From assembly GCF_900102105.1 (NCBI RefSeq), contig NZ_FNBB01000012.1:85646-149645 (forward strand): DNA of 64,000 nt. Reading direction: 5' to 3'. Below, piece by piece: positions 1 through 12,137 of the stretch; positions within the stretch are counted from its first letter, which is position 1, and each line of letters starts with the position of its first letter. Under the pieces are notes generated by a model. That model saw nothing but the letters and a program-made list of their open reading frames with translations, had not been told where the DNA came from and made no database searches. This DNA is from Agrobacterium pusense (lineage in GTDB: Bacteria; Pseudomonadota; Alphaproteobacteria; Rhizobiales; Rhizobiaceae). Position numbers and translations under genes: made by a program.

Positions 1-28
1 GCCAAGAGTTCCCCGCGGAGCGCGAACC

Positions 29-790
29 TCAATGATGGGCGAGAATTTCGCCAAGGAACGTGCGGGTACGCTGGTGCTTGGGATCGCGGAAGAATTCCTC
101 CGGGGGGCCTTCCTCGATGATCTCGCCTTCCGACATGAAGACCACGCGGTCGGCCACCTGCCGGGCGAAACCCATTTCATGCGTCACGCAGATCATCGTC
201 ATGCCGTCGCGGGCAAGACCGATCATGGTGTCGAGCACTTCCTTCACCATTTCCGGATCGAGGGCCGAGGTCGGTTCGTCGAACAGCATCGCCTTCGGTT
301 CCATACACAGCGCCCGCGCAATCGCCGCGCGCTGCTGCTGGCCGCCGGAAAGCTGGGCGGGGTACTTGTCGGCCTGGTTGAGAATGCGCACGCGCTCCAG
401 ATATTTGCGTGCCGTCGCCTCCGCATCGGCCTTCGACAGGCCTTTCACCCGCATGGGCGCCAGCGTGCAGTTTTCCATGATGGTCTTGTGCGGGAAGAGA
501 TTGAAGCTCTGGAACACCATTCCCACTTCGCGCCGAACCGCATCGATGGCGCGGCTGGAATCCGAAAGCATGGTTCCCTCCACTGTAATCTTGCCCTCCT
601 GAATCTCCTCCAGATGGTTGATGCAGCGAATGAGGGTGGATTTGCCCGAACCGGACGGGCCGCAAAGAACGATCTTCTCGCCCTTGCGAACCGTCATGTT
701 GACATTTTTAAGCGCGTGGTAGGCTCCATACCACTTTCCGACCCCTTCAAGGGCGATAAGCGGAACCTGTGCGGCGGCGGATTGCGGCAT
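29..790 (-). CDS. Polar amino-acid ABC transporter ATPase (GlnQ/HisP type)
   Basis: This 253-residue protein is the ATPase that powers import of an amino acid through the two permeases encoded just upstream. Seen: a Walker A motif GPSGSGKST near residue 45, the ABC signature [15 protein letters not shown] near 147, and a Walker B followed by [10 protein letters not shown]. The length and the C-terminal EEGPPEEFF segment fit the HisP/GlnQ family. A GGAGG site precedes the ATG. It is the last gene of a four-gene minus-strand operon (permease, permease, binding protein, ATPase). The solute cannot be told from sequence alone. Its stop lies 28 bases from the window edge. Confidence 0.93.
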   Translation of the reverse strand: MPQSAAAQVPLIALEGVGKWYGAYHALKNVNMTVRKGEKIVLCGPSGSGKSTLIRCINHLEEIQEGKITVEGTMLSDSSRAIDAVRREVGMVFQSFNLFPHKTIMENCTLAPMRVKGLSKADAEATARKYLERVRILNQADKYPAQLSGGQQQRAAIARALCMEPKAMLFDEPTSALDPEMVKEVLDTMIGLARDGMTMICVTHEMGFARQVADRVVFMSEGEIIEEGPPEEFFRDPKHQRTRTFLGEILAHH

Positions 791-803
791 GGAAACCTCC
801 AGA

Positions 804-1643
804 TTACTTCACGGTGAAGGGGATGTCGGGAAGGCTGTCCGGGAAGGCCGGCACTTCGCGCTTCATCCATTTGTCGTAAATCTTGGCGAGCTGACCGTCC
901 GACTTGATCTTGTCGAGGAAGGCGTTGACGGTTTCGTTCCAGTCCTTCTCGCCTGGGCGGGTGCCGGCGCCGTTATACATGGTCGTCAGTTCGAACTTTG
1001 ATTCGTACTTGCCCTCGGCGGCCTTGTTCAGCCGGTCGCCGTAGAACATGTTGCCGCCCACGGCTTCGACCTGGCCCGATATCAGCGCCTGAATATTGGC
1101 GGCGTCGTCATCGAAGCGCAGGATATTGGCTTTGGAGCCGGCACCGGCAGTAATCGCCGTGTCCATGGCGCTCGACTTCGGCACGCCGACATTGATGCCG
1201 GTCAGATCATCGTAACCGGCGATCTTCTTGTCCTTGGGGGCATAGACGGAAAACACGTTGCCGACATAGGGCTTCGAATACTGGATGCTCTTGGCGCGCT
1301 CGGCGGTCATGGCCATGGTGGCGAAGAGCACGTCGACCTTGCCGGTCAGCAGCGCCGGGATGCGGTTTGCGACGGCGAGCGGCACGAACTCGGCCTTGAC
1401 GCCGAGATAGTCCGCGAAGGCCTTGCCGATATCGGCATCGAGACCATCCTGCACGCCGCTGGAATTCACGAAGCCCCAGGGCGAATTATCACCCTGAATG
1501 CCGATGACGACCTTGCCCTTGGCCTTTGCCTCTTCAACGGTCCCGGCGAAAGCATCGCCCGGTGTCACGAAAGGCAGCGCAACCGTTGCCGCGGCGAGCG
1601 CGAGCAGGGCGCGACGCGAGAATTTCATGCTGGTGGTTTTCAT
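804..1643 (-). CDS. Periplasmic amino-acid-binding protein (SBP family 3)
   Basis: The 279-residue product is a secreted solute-binding protein for the adjacent amino-acid importer. Seen: a basic N-terminus ([11 protein letters not shown]) and hydrophobic stretch ending near GDAFA, a typical signal peptide, then the family-3 pattern with [15 protein letters not shown] and the ligand-binding loop [26 protein letters not shown] ribosome site sits before the first ATG; a second ATG five codons in is possible. It lies 13 bases upstream of the ATPase gene. Known for the family: the protein delivers amino acids to paired integral permeases. The exact ligand is unknown. Confidence 0.92.
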   Translation of the reverse strand: MKTTSMKFSRRALLALAAATVALPFVTPGDAFAGTVEEAKAKGKVVIGIQGDNSPWGFVNSSGVQDGLDADIGKAFADYLGVKAEFVPLAVANRIPALLTGKVDVLFATMAMTAERAKSIQYSKPYVGNVFSVYAPKDKKIAGYDDLTGINVGVPKSSAMDTAITAGAGSKANILRFDDDAANIQALISGQVEAVGGNMFYGDRLNKAAEGKYESKFELTTMYNGAGTRPGEKDWNETVNAFLDKIKSDGQLAKIYDKWMKREVPAFPDSLPDIPFTVK

Positions 1644-1685
1644 CTTTTGCTCCTCCTTACAAAGCTGATGAGATGGTTTTGACGT

Positions 1686-2336
1686 TTAACGGGACGCGGC
1701 CTGCAGCCGCTTTTCGACGCCGGCGCCCCACAGGGAGAGCGGCCAGCAGATCAGGAAATAGATGATGCCGACGAGGGCGAAGACGGTGAGCGGGCGGAAC
1801 GTCTGGTTGGAGACGATCTGTCCGGCGCGGGAGAGCTCGACGAAACCCACGATCGCCGCAAGCGAGGTGCCCTTGATGAGCTGCACGAGGAAACCGATGG
1901 TGGCTGGCAGTGAAATCTTGAGGGCCTGCGGCAGGATCACATCCTTCATGCGTGAGACGTAATGCAGGCCGAGCGCATTGGCCGCTTCCGTCTGCCCCTT
2001 CGGCACAGCCTGGATGCCGCCGCGCCAGATTTCACCCAGAAAGGCGCTGGCATGCAGCGTGAAGGCGATGGCAACGGCGATCCAGGCATCGACATTGAGG
2101 CCGGCGAGCGCCACGCCGTAATAAACGACGAAAAGCTGCATCAGGAGCGGCGTGCCCTGGAAGATGGCGATGTAGGCCGTGCTTGCCCGCTGGATTGCCG
2201 GGCTGTCCGCAACGCGGGCGAGCGCCACGCAAAGGCCGAAAATGCCGCCGCCGATAAAGCCGATGATGGTCAGCGCAAGGGTCCATTTCAGACCCTGCAG
2301 CAGGAAGAAGAGTTCGTTGGGACCGATGGATGCCAT
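1686..2336 (-). CDS. Amino-acid ABC transporter permease (HisM/GlnP type)
   Basis: A 216-residue integral membrane permease subunit. Seen: about five hydrophobic segments and the EAA-like cytoplasmic loop EAANALGLHYVSRMKDVILP near residue 140, which contacts the ATPase in this family. Start ATG follows GGAGAAAAG. It pairs with the next permease upstream, and the two would form a heterodimeric channel as is common in polar amino-acid importers (HisQM-like). Operon spacing is tight (12 bases to the upstream permease). Substrate remains undefined. Confidence 0.92.
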   Translation of the reverse strand: MASIGPNELFFLLQGLKWTLALTIIGFIGGGIFGLCVALARVADSPAIQRASTAYIAIFQGTPLLMQLFVVYYGVALAGLNVDAWIAVAIAFTLHASAFLGEIWRGGIQAVPKGQTEAANALGLHYVSRMKDVILPQALKISLPATIGFLVQLIKGTSLAAIVGFVELSRAGQIVSNQTFRPLTVFALVGIIYFLICWPLSLWGAGVEKRLQAASR

Positions 2337-2348
2337 TGTCTTTTCTCC

Positions 2349-3017
2349 TCACTTGACCGGATAGCTGAAGGAAAGGCGGGAGATGAGCGAGAAGACGGCC
2401 ATCATCAGCGAGGAAATGACGAGATAAAGCAGCGTGATCGAGAAATAGACCTCGAAGGATCGGAACGTATCCGCCTCGATCTTCTGCGCGACCGAAGTCA
2501 GCTCGTAAGCGGCGATCGAAGTGCAGACAGACGTCGTCAGCGTCAGCATGATGAACTGGCTGGTGAGTGACGGATAGACCGCGCGCAACGCCGGCTTCAG
2601 GATAATATGGCGGAAGATCTGCGCCCGGTGCAGGCCGAGCGCGAGGCCCGCTTCCACCTGGCCCTTGGGGATGGAATCGACCCCGCCTCGAATGATTTCA
2701 ATGGCGTAGGCGCCACCGTTCAGGGCCAGCGCAATGATGGCGGTGACGGTGGGATTGAGCTTGATGCCGATCTGCGGCAGGGCGAAGAAGATGAAGAATA
2801 TCTGCACCAGAAACGGCGTATTGCGGATGGCTTCCACAAAGCCGATGACGATGCCGCGCAGCAGCCTGAAACGCGAGCGTCGGGCGACAACCCCGAGAAC
2901 CCCGATGACGGTGGCAAGCGACATGCCGGCAATGGCAAGGCCGATCGTCGCCAGACAGGCTAAAAGCAGCTCGGGCAGCCGGTCTATGACCGCTGAGAAA
3001 TCGAGACTGTAAGACAT
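2349..3017 (-). CDS. Amino-acid ABC transporter permease (HisQ/GlnP type)
   Basis: A 222-residue permease and first gene of the importer operon. Seen: hydrophobic segments at about residues 17-43, 60-90 and 185-210, and the EAA loop EAGLALGLHRAQIFRHIILK. I chose the ATG at 3017 (MSYSLDFSAV) because a GGGAGGAAG site stands directly before it; the open frame extends 25 codons further upstream but through sequence that looks like leader DNA. A promoter candidate lies 150 bases upstream. It acts with the second permease as a membrane heterodimer. Confidence 0.9.
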   Translation of the reverse strand: MSYSLDFSAVIDRLPELLLACLATIGLAIAGMSLATVIGVLGVVARRSRFRLLRGIVIGFVEAIRNTPFLVQIFFIFFALPQIGIKLNPTVTAIIALALNGGAYAIEIIRGGVDSIPKGQVEAGLALGLHRAQIFRHIILKPALRAVYPSLTSQFIMLTLTTSVCTSIAAYELTSVAQKIEADTFRSFEVYFSITLLYLVISSLMMAVFSLISRLSFSYPVK

Positions 3018-3164
3018 TCTTCCTCCCAACCCCTTCGGGTCCGGACAGGCTTTGCGCCTTGTCCGCATCGCTCTGGAACCGTGCGGCGCCAAAGCCCTCC
3101 ATTTGTCGATTTTTGCCGCTGCGGGCTTCGAACCCTCGTCGGCGGCGTCTCGTTAATCTTAATG

Positions 3165-3194
3165 TTTGTACCAGTTAGTTCATTTTTGTGTCAA
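3165..3194 (-). promoter_or_regulatory. Candidate promoter of the amino-acid importer with overlapping palindrome
   Basis: On the minus strand TTGACA (3189-3194) is followed after 18 bases by TACAAA (3165-3170). The -10 overlaps TGGTACAAACA (3163-3173), which differs by one base from the FadR/GntR-type pattern TNGTNNNACNA. The rest of the 341-base gap between this operon and pcaB (3018-3358) shows nothing else I recognise. Promoter assignment is by eye. Confidence 0.4.
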
Positions 3195-3358
3195 GCGCCA
3201 TATCCGGTTAAAAAGCGGCGTTGCCGCTGTTTTTTTGTTTTTTGAAATTCCCGATAAAGTCTTTTTTATCAATGGCTAATGCAAAGGAGCGCAAGCGCTT
3301 TCCGCACGTCACCATGTCGCCACCGGTCGCCCGTCTGGCAGTTCCTGGAAGCCCTGGT

Positions 3359-4447
3359 CTATGGAAGATGGCGATCGCCCTGAGGCTCGTTTTCGCCTGC
3401 GCCCAACCTGTCTATCTGTCCCGCCAACCGCTCGGCGATCAGCAGCGAGGCTCCCGTTGCCGTCACCATTTGTGGGAGCGACAGCCATTCCAGCATCCAG
3501 CCCGCGCCGGACCTTTCCTGTTCGTGCACAAGCGACTGGTGCAACGCCGATATGTGCACGGCATTGAAGCGCGCGAGCGTCACCAGCGTTTCGGCATTGA
3601 CCGGGTTTTGTTTGTGCGGCATGGCCGAGGAACCGCCGCCTCCGGAGAGGCGGATTTCCGTGCCAAGTTCGGCCATGAGCGCGATGTCCTGCCCGAACTT
3701 GCCGAGCGTGCCCGTGATCAGCGAAAGCAGACCGGAAAATTCGGCGATGCCGTCGCGCTGGCTTTGCCATTGTGGCCGATCCGCAAGGCCGAGGCGCCTT
3801 GCCAGATCGATGCGCACGGCTGCGGCATTGTCACCGAGCTTTTCGAGCGTGCCGGCCGCGCCGCCGAATTGCAGGGCGAAACCGGTCTGCGCGAAGCTCT
3901 GGAGCCGCAGCAAATGGCGCTCCAGCGGTGAAATCCAGCTTGCCGCCCGATCGGCGACCGTGATGCCGATCGCGGCCTGCATGCGGGTATAGCCCGTCAA
4001 CGGATTATGGCCGTCGCGGGAGGCGAGATCTCCCAGCGTATCGACGAGACGCCCGAGCCGCATGGCGATGATTTCCGCCGCCATTTTCAGCCGCAGCATC
4101 AGGCTGGTATCGATGACATCCTGGCTGGTCGCGCCGAAATGCACCTTGTCCGCTGCCTTGCCGGCGACCGCCGCCCGCATCTGCCGGATGAGTTCGGGAA
4201 CCACAACGCCGTCCTTTGCGACGCCGTGGCGAAGGGCGGTGATGTCGGCGGCAAAGTCCGACAGGCCTGAGACAATCGCTTGTGCCACCTCATCCGCAAG
4301 GATGCCAGCCTCCGCCTCCGCCTCCGCCAGCGCCGCTTCGAAACGGATCATGGCGTCGATATCCGCCCTTGCCGAAAACAGCTCGACGATTTCGCTGTCG
4401 CCGAAAAGGCCTGAGAGGAAAGGGTGCTCGAAGGGGGAAAGGCTCAT
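3359..4447 (-). CDS. pcaB: 3-carboxy-cis,cis-muconate cycloisomerase
   Basis: PcaB converts 3-carboxy-cis,cis-muconate, the ring-cleavage product of protocatechuate, into gamma-carboxymuconolactone. Seen: the fumarase/aspartase superfamily layout with FGATSQDVIDTSL near residue 105 and the signature loop SSAMPHKQNPVNAE near 265. At 362 residues it is shorter than pseudomonad PcaB (about 450), lacking the C-terminal extension. I start it at 4447 (MSLSPFEHPF), since homologs begin with this motif, rather than 13 codons upstream. It is the last gene of pcaDCHGB, separated from pcaG by a 68-base gap that holds an inverted repeat. Cytoplasmic. Confidence 0.93.
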   Translation of the reverse strand: MSLSPFEHPFLSGLFGDSEIVELFSARADIDAMIRFEAALAEAEAEAGILADEVAQAIVSGLSDFAADITALRHGVAKDGVVVPELIRQMRAAVAGKAADKVHFGATSQDVIDTSLMLRLKMAAEIIAMRLGRLVDTLGDLASRDGHNPLTGYTRMQAAIGITVADRAASWISPLERHLLRLQSFAQTGFALQFGGAAGTLEKLGDNAAAVRIDLARRLGLADRPQWQSQRDGIAEFSGLLSLITGTLGKFGQDIALMAELGTEIRLSGGGGSSAMPHKQNPVNAETLVTLARFNAVHISALHQSLVHEQERSGAGWMLEWLSLPQMVTATGASLLIAERLAGQIDRLGAGENEPQGDRHLP

Positions 4448-4463
4448 CGTCCGTCTCGCTTTC

Positions 4464-4488
4464 TTTTGCGCATATCGTTGTCGCAAAA
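4464..4488. repeat. Inverted repeat in the pcaG-pcaB gap
   Basis: Seven-base arms TTTTGCG (4464-4470) and CGCAAAA (4482-4488) flank an 11-base centre. A related stretch, TTTTGCGCGATATGCG, follows at about 4499-4514. Other gaps of the pcaDCHGB operon are only a few bases or overlaps, so a structured gap here is notable. It could be an mRNA hairpin or a PcaR-like operator; neither is shown. Confidence 0.5.
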
Positions 4489-4515
4489 CCGCTGCACACT
4501 TTTGCGCGATATGCG

Positions 4516-5136
4516 TCAGATATCGAAAAACACGGTTTCGCCTTCGCCCTGCAGACGGATATCGAAACGATAGACGTTGCCTTCTTCCTTTTTGGCGACA
4601 AGCGTGGCGATGCGGCTTTTCTGCTCGATGCGGGCGAGAACGGGATCGGCGGCATTGGCCTCCTGTTCTTCCGGGAAATACATACGGGTCTGCAGGCCGA
4701 TATTGATGCCGCGCGCGACGATCCAGAAGGTGATGTGCGGCGCCATCGGCCGACCGTCGCGGAACGGCACCGAGCCGGGCTTGATGGTTTCGAAGACGAA
4801 TTCGCCCGTATCCATGTCACCGGGCGAGCGGCCCCAGCCGATGAAATTCGGATCGGCCTTGCCGCGCGTTTCGCTCGGGCTGTTGTAATAGCCGTCGGTA
4901 TCGGCCTGCCATATCTCGATCAGCGCATCCTTGAGCGGCATGCCGGCGCCGTCATAGACCGTGCCGCGCACGCTGATGCGCTCGCCGCGGGCCTTGTCGT
5001 TATAAAGCGGGCCGGAACCGAGATCCTTCTCGAACACGCCTTCGATGCCGACGAAATTCGGTGTGCAGCCGATATGCACATAGGGCCCTGCCGTCTGTGA
5101 GGCGGTTTCCTTGAAATAGTTGAGCGGCTGAACCAT
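4516..5136 (-). CDS. pcaG: Protocatechuate 3,4-dioxygenase, alpha subunit
   Basis: PcaG pairs with PcaH to form the intradiol dioxygenase that opens protocatechuate to 3-carboxy-cis,cis-muconate. Seen: 206 residues starting MVQPLNYFKETASQTAGPYV, the conserved TAGPYVHIG entry and the beta-sandwich motif DALIEIWQADTDG. The alpha subunit shares the fold of PcaH but does not carry the full iron-ligand set, as known for the family. The start lies 2 bases from the pcaH stop, so translation is probably coupled. Cytoplasmic. Confidence 0.95.
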   Translation of the reverse strand: MVQPLNYFKETASQTAGPYVHIGCTPNFVGIEGVFEKDLGSGPLYNDKARGERISVRGTVYDGAGMPLKDALIEIWQADTDGYYNSPSETRGKADPNFIGWGRSPGDMDTGEFVFETIKPGSVPFRDGRPMAPHITFWIVARGINIGLQTRMYFPEEQEANAADPVLARIEQKSRIATLVAKKEEGNVYRFDIRLQGEGETVFFDI

Positions 5137-5138
5137 GG

Positions 5139-6310
<1,172 letters not shown>

Positions 6311-6313
6311 CGG

Positions 6314-7111
6314 TCAATGCTCCGGCAAGGTCTTGAGAAAAATGCACGCGGCCTGCGCGTAGGCGAGTGGCTGTTCAAGGCAGGGAATGTGGCCGCAGCC
6401 GGCGATTGTTACAAAGCGGCTTGCGGGAATGAGGTCTGCCAGCGATTTTACCAGTTCCGGCGGTGTCGAGCCGTCCTGATCGCCCACGACACAAAGCGTC
6501 GGCACGGCAATGCGCCCGGCGGCAGCGGTAAAATCCGCATCGCGGATGGCGGCGCAAGTGCCGCTGTAACCGGCTTCCGGCTGCTGCGCCAGCATGTTGC
6601 GTGCGCCGGCATAGGCGGCATTGTCAGGCGTGCGGAAGGCGGGCGTGAACCAGCGCTCCATGACGGGATCGACTAGCGAGCCGAGGCCATCGGCAGAGAT
6701 TTTGTCGATGCGGGCGTTCCACATGTCGGCCGTGCCGATCTTGTGAGCGGTATTGCTGAGCACGAGTGCGCGGACGAGATCGGGCCGGCGGGCATAAAGC
6801 CCCTGGGCAATCAGGCCGCCGACGGACAGTCCCCAGATGACGGCACTTTTCACGCCGAGATGATCGAGCAGCGCGATCAGGTCACCGGCATGGTCGTCGA
6901 TCGAATAGGGTGGGCAACCGATATCGGAAAGCCCGTGGCCACGCTTGTCGTGCAGCACGTAGGCATAGTCATCGCCAAGCACCTCGGTCACCGCATCCCA
7001 GATGCGGAAATCCGTACCGAGCGAATTGATGAAGGCGATGACCGGCTTGCCGCTGTCCAATCCCTTGACGCGATAATGGATCACGGTCTCGCCGCAGCGC
7101 AGAAAATGCAT
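6314..7111 (-). CDS. pcaD: Beta-ketoadipate enol-lactone hydrolase
   Basis: PcaD hydrolyses beta-ketoadipate enol-lactone to beta-ketoadipate. The 265-residue alpha/beta hydrolase shows the nucleophile elbow GLSVGG (Ser96), an acidic residue in VVGDQDGSTPP and the catalytic His in AGCGHIP. Start at 7111 (MHFLRCGETV) is supported by an AGGAGG site; the frame stays open 62 codons upstream, through the promoter and into antisense pcaQ, which I reject. It is the first gene of pcaDCHGB and shares a 93-base control region with pcaQ. Confidence 0.95.
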   Translation of the reverse strand: MHFLRCGETVIHYRVKGLDSGKPVIAFINSLGTDFRIWDAVTEVLGDDYAYVLHDKRGHGLSDIGCPPYSIDDHAGDLIALLDHLGVKSAVIWGLSVGGLIAQGLYARRPDLVRALVLSNTAHKIGTADMWNARIDKISADGLGSLVDPVMERWFTPAFRTPDNAAYAGARNMLAQQPEAGYSGTCAAIRDADFTAAAGRIAVPTLCVVGDQDGSTPPELVKSLADLIPASRFVTIAGCGHIPCLEQPLAYAQAACIFLKTLPEH

Positions 7112-7181
7112 GATGGCTCCTCCTGCCGGGGATATTGCAAGCGGGTTCCGGTTAAGTAAAATGACATTATCGATGAAAATC

Positions 7182-7197
7182 ATAACCACTGGATTAT
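7182..7197. promoter_or_regulatory. PcaQ-type LysR operator between pcaD and pcaQ
   Basis: ATAACC (7182-7187), four bases, then GATTAT (7192-7197) forms an interrupted dyad lying 8 bases before the pcaQ start and 70 before pcaD. It agrees with the PcaQ recognition pattern I recall for Sinorhizobium, ATAACC-N4-GGTTAA, with two differences in one arm (GATTAT versus GGTTAA). LysR activators bind such T-N11-A dyads in divergent promoters. Confidence 0.65.
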
Positions 7198-7204
7198 ACG
7201 AGCG

Positions 7205-8146
7205 ATGGTCGACCAGCGTATCAAGTTCCGCCACCTGCAGACCTTCGTGGAGGTTGCGCGGCAGAAAAGCGTCATCCGTGCCGCCGAAATCCTGCATGTC
7301 AGCCAGCCGGCGGTGACAAAAACGATCCGCGAACTGGAAGAGATTCTGGGTGTCTCGCTATTTGACCGCGAGGGTCGCGGCATTCGCATCAGCCGCTACG
7401 GCGAGGTTTTCCTGCGCCACGCCGGCGCGACGATGACGGCGTTGCGACAGGCGGTCGATTCGGTTTCGCAGGAGGCGGCGCGCGCCGGTCCCCCGGTGCG
7501 GGTGGGTGCTCTGCCCACGGTTTCGGTCCGCATCATGCCGAAGGCGATGGCTGGTTTTCTGGCGGAAAAGACCGGCAGCCCGGTGAAGATCGTGACGGGC
7601 GAAAACGCCGTTCTGCTGGAGCAGCTGCGGGTCGGCGATCTCGATCTCGTCGTCGGCCGTCTCGCGGCGCCGCAGAAGATGGCCGGGTTTTCCTTCGAGC
7701 ATCTCTATTCGGAAAGGGTGCGCTTCGTGGTGCGGGCTGGCCACCCGCTTCTGTCGCCCGGTGTTTCGGTGTTCGATCACCTGCATGAATATCCGGTGCT
7801 GATGCCCACACGGCAGTCCGTCATCGGTCCTGTCGTGGAACAGTTTTTGATCGCCAACGGTGTTCCGGCCCTGCCGATTCGCATCGAAACCGTATCCGAC
7901 GCCTTCGGCCGCGCCTTTCTGCGCACCAGCGACGCGATCTGGATCATCTCGGAGGGCGTGGTGGCGGCGGATGTGGCGGACGGCATCCTCGAAATTCTGC
8001 CGGTCGAGACCGGCGATACCAGCGGGCCGGTGGGACTGACGGTCCGGGCCGATACGCAGCCCTCGCTGCCGCTTTCGCTGCTGATGCAGGCCATACGTGA
8101 GGCGGCGGGCGAGTTGCTGGATGGGAGGGCGGAGGCTGGTTCTTGA
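7205..8146 (+). CDS. pcaQ: LysR-family activator of the pcaDCHGB operon
   Basis: A 313-residue LysR-type regulator. Seen: the winged helix-turn-helix near residues 8-65 (FRHLQTFVEVARQKSVIRAA, then SQPAVTKTIRELEEILG) and a periplasmic-binding-like effector domain from about residue 95. Its position, divergent from pcaD with a matching operator between them, identifies it as PcaQ. In Agrobacterium and Sinorhizobium this protein activates pcaDCHGB in response to beta-carboxy-cis,cis-muconate and carboxymuconolactone (established knowledge). It probably controls its own synthesis as well. Confidence 0.93.
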   Translation: MVDQRIKFRHLQTFVEVARQKSVIRAAEILHVSQPAVTKTIRELEEILGVSLFDREGRGIRISRYGEVFLRHAGATMTALRQAVDSVSQEAARAGPPVRVGALPTVSVRIMPKAMAGFLAEKTGSPVKIVTGENAVLLEQLRVGDLDLVVGRLAAPQKMAGFSFEHLYSERVRFVVRAGHPLLSPGVSVFDHLHEYPVLMPTRQSVIGPVVEQFLIANGVPALPIRIETVSDAFGRAFLRTSDAIWIISEGVVAADVADGILEILPVETGDTSGPVGLTVRADTQPSLPLSLLMQAIREAAGELLDGRAEAGS

Positions 8147-8185
8147 GATGAGGGTGAGGGTCGGAAAAGTCTGAGAACCTCTCCT

Positions 8186-8303
8186 CCGTCATTCCGGCCT
8201 TGAGCCGGAATCCAGCCACGGCGCGTCTGCGCCGTGAAAAGAGTCCTTTTTTCCGATCAATGACTTGATCGCGCTGGACCCCGGATCAGGTCCGGGGTGA
8301 CGG
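8186..8303. repeat. Palindromic intergenic repeat, copy A
   Basis: About 118 bases bounded by CCGTCA and TGACGG. Inside are nested hairpins: ATTCCGGC/GCCGGAAT, CACGGCGC/GCGCCGTG with a GTCT loop, and CCCCGGA/TCCGGGG. It lies between convergent pcaQ and pobA. Closely related copies occur at 37419-37532 (inverted) and 52340-52453, and a diverged copy at 14187-14308. Confidence 0.8.
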
Positions 8304-8346
8304 GTATGGAAACGGTAGGGATAAAAGCCGCGTGTCTGGGGCAGCC

Positions 8347-10560
<2,214 letters not shown>

Positions 10561-11303
10561 ACGGACAGAAGTGCAGGCAAATATCGCTCCACCAGATCAT
10601 CCATCGAAGCGACCGAGGCGGCGAGCCCGACATTCAGTGCGGCAACCGTTTGGCCACGCACGCTTTTCAGCGGCACGGCGATGGAGCGAAGGCCGATTTC
10701 GACTTCCTGATCGATCAACGCATAACCGCGATGGCCGGTCACCTCGATTTCGGTGAGCAAGGCCTGAATATCAGTAATGGTTTTTTCCGTGCGGGCGACC
10801 AGCCGGGAGGCTTCGAGAATGTCGCGCTGGCGTTCGGGCGGCTGAGCGGAAAGAAGAACACGGCCCATGGAGGTGCAATAGGCGGGCAGGCGCGACCCCG
10901 GCATCAGCGCAATGGACATGACCCGCTGCTGGGCGGCGCGGGCCACATAAACGATTTCGGTTTCGTCCAGGATAGAGACGGAGGTGCTCTGGCCGATCTC
11001 CTCCGAAAGGCGATCGATGAGCGGCTGGACGATTTTGGGAAGCGGCATGGTGGCGAGGCAGCCGGTTCCGAGCCGCAGCACCTTCGGCGTGACGGTAAAG
11101 AACTTGCCGTCATAGGCGGCATAACCAAGCTCCGATAGCGTGAGCAGGCAGCGGCGTGTGGTGGCGCGGTCCAGTCCGGCGATCTCGGCGGCATCGGAGA
11201 TGGAAAGCCGCGGCCGCTCGGCGCTGAAGGCTTCGATCACGCGCAATCCCTTGGCGAGACCGCCCATCATGTCTCTTTCATTGACGGCCATGGCTCCGCT
11301 CCA

Positions 11304-11342
11304 TTTGTGCGATATACGAACAAAAATCATATAACGCACAAA
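11304..11342. promoter_or_regulatory. PcaR operator and pcaI promoter region
   Basis: GTGCGATATACGAAC (11307-11321) is on the reverse strand GTTCGTATATCGCAC, two differences from the Pseudomonas PcaR site GTTCGATAATCGCAC as I recall it. It is nested in a wider dyad, TTTGTGCG (11304-11311) and CGCACAAA (11335-11342). A possible pcaI promoter is TTGTGC with TATAAC 19 bases on (11330-11335). Confidence 0.65.
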
Positions 11343-11429
11343 ATCCTTGCCGTCGAGGCAATTTCAGCTTTACCTCATGTCCAAGCAGCCCTGCCGGTCC
11401 ATCCGCTCGGCTGGATGGAGGTTTTGAGA

Positions 11430-12137
11430 ATGGACAAGACAATCAAGAGCGCGGAAGAGGCGCTTGCTGGCATCGGCGATGGTGCGACGATCATGATCGG
11501 CGGTTTTGGCGGCTCCGGCGCGCCGATCGAGCTGATCCACGCACTGATCGACAAGGGACCGAAGGACCTTACCGTCATCAACAACAACGCCGGCAATGGC
11601 CGCATCGGCATCGCCGCGATGATCGATGCGGGCATGGTCAAGAAGATGATCTGCTCCTTCCCGCGCTCTTCGGATCCGCGCGCCTTCACCGATCGCTATC
11701 TGGCCGGCGAAATCGAACTGGAGCTGGTGCCGCAGGGCACGCTTGCCGAGCGCATTCGCGCTGGCGGTTCCGGTATTCCGGCCTTCTACACCCCGACAGG
11801 TTTCGGCACGGAACTGGCAGAAGGCAAGGTAATCGCGGAATTCGACGGCCGCTCCTACGTGCAGGAGCGCTGGCTGAAGGCCGATTTTGCCATCGTCAAG
11901 GCCGAGCTTGGCGACACCTATGGCAACCTCACCTACAACAAGGCCGGGCGCAATTTTAACCCGCTGATGTGCATGGCCGCGAAAACCACCATTGCGCAGG
12001 TCTCGAAGATCGTCGCCGCCGGCGAGATCGATCCGGAGCATGTCGTGACGCCGGGTATTTTCGTGAACGGCGTCGTGGAAATTTCCGATCCGCAACAGGA
12101 AGAAGTCCTCATTCGCGCGGGAGTAGCCTACGCATGA
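11430..12137 (+). CDS. pcaI: 3-oxoadipate CoA-transferase, subunit A
   Basis: PcaI with PcaJ transfers CoA from succinyl-CoA to beta-ketoadipate. The 235-residue protein shows the class I CoA-transferase alpha features: GATIMIGGFGGSGAPIELI near the start and a central IPAFYTPTGFGTELAEGK. I prefer the ATG at 11430 with GGAGG ten bases upstream; an in-frame ATG at 11415 is possible. The stop overlaps the pcaJ start by four bases (ATGA), so the subunits are made coupled. Divergent from pcaR. Confidence 0.94.
   Translation: MDKTIKSAEEALAGIGDGATIMIGGFGGSGAPIELIHALIDKGPKDLTVINNNAGNGRIGIAAMIDAGMVKKMICSFPRSSDPRAFTDRYLAGEIELELVPQGTLAERIRAGGSGIPAFYTPTGFGTELAEGKVIAEFDGRSYVQERWLKADFAIVKAELGDTYGNLTYNKAGRNFNPLMCMAAKTTIAQVSKIVAAGEIDPEHVVTPGIFVNGVVEISDPQQEEVLIRAGVAYA

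Noticed and set aside
3221..3931. A 236-codon plus-strand frame starting in the pcaB downstream gap
   Set aside because: Most of it is antisense to pcaB, and its start lies in AT-rich intergenic DNA without a ribosome site.
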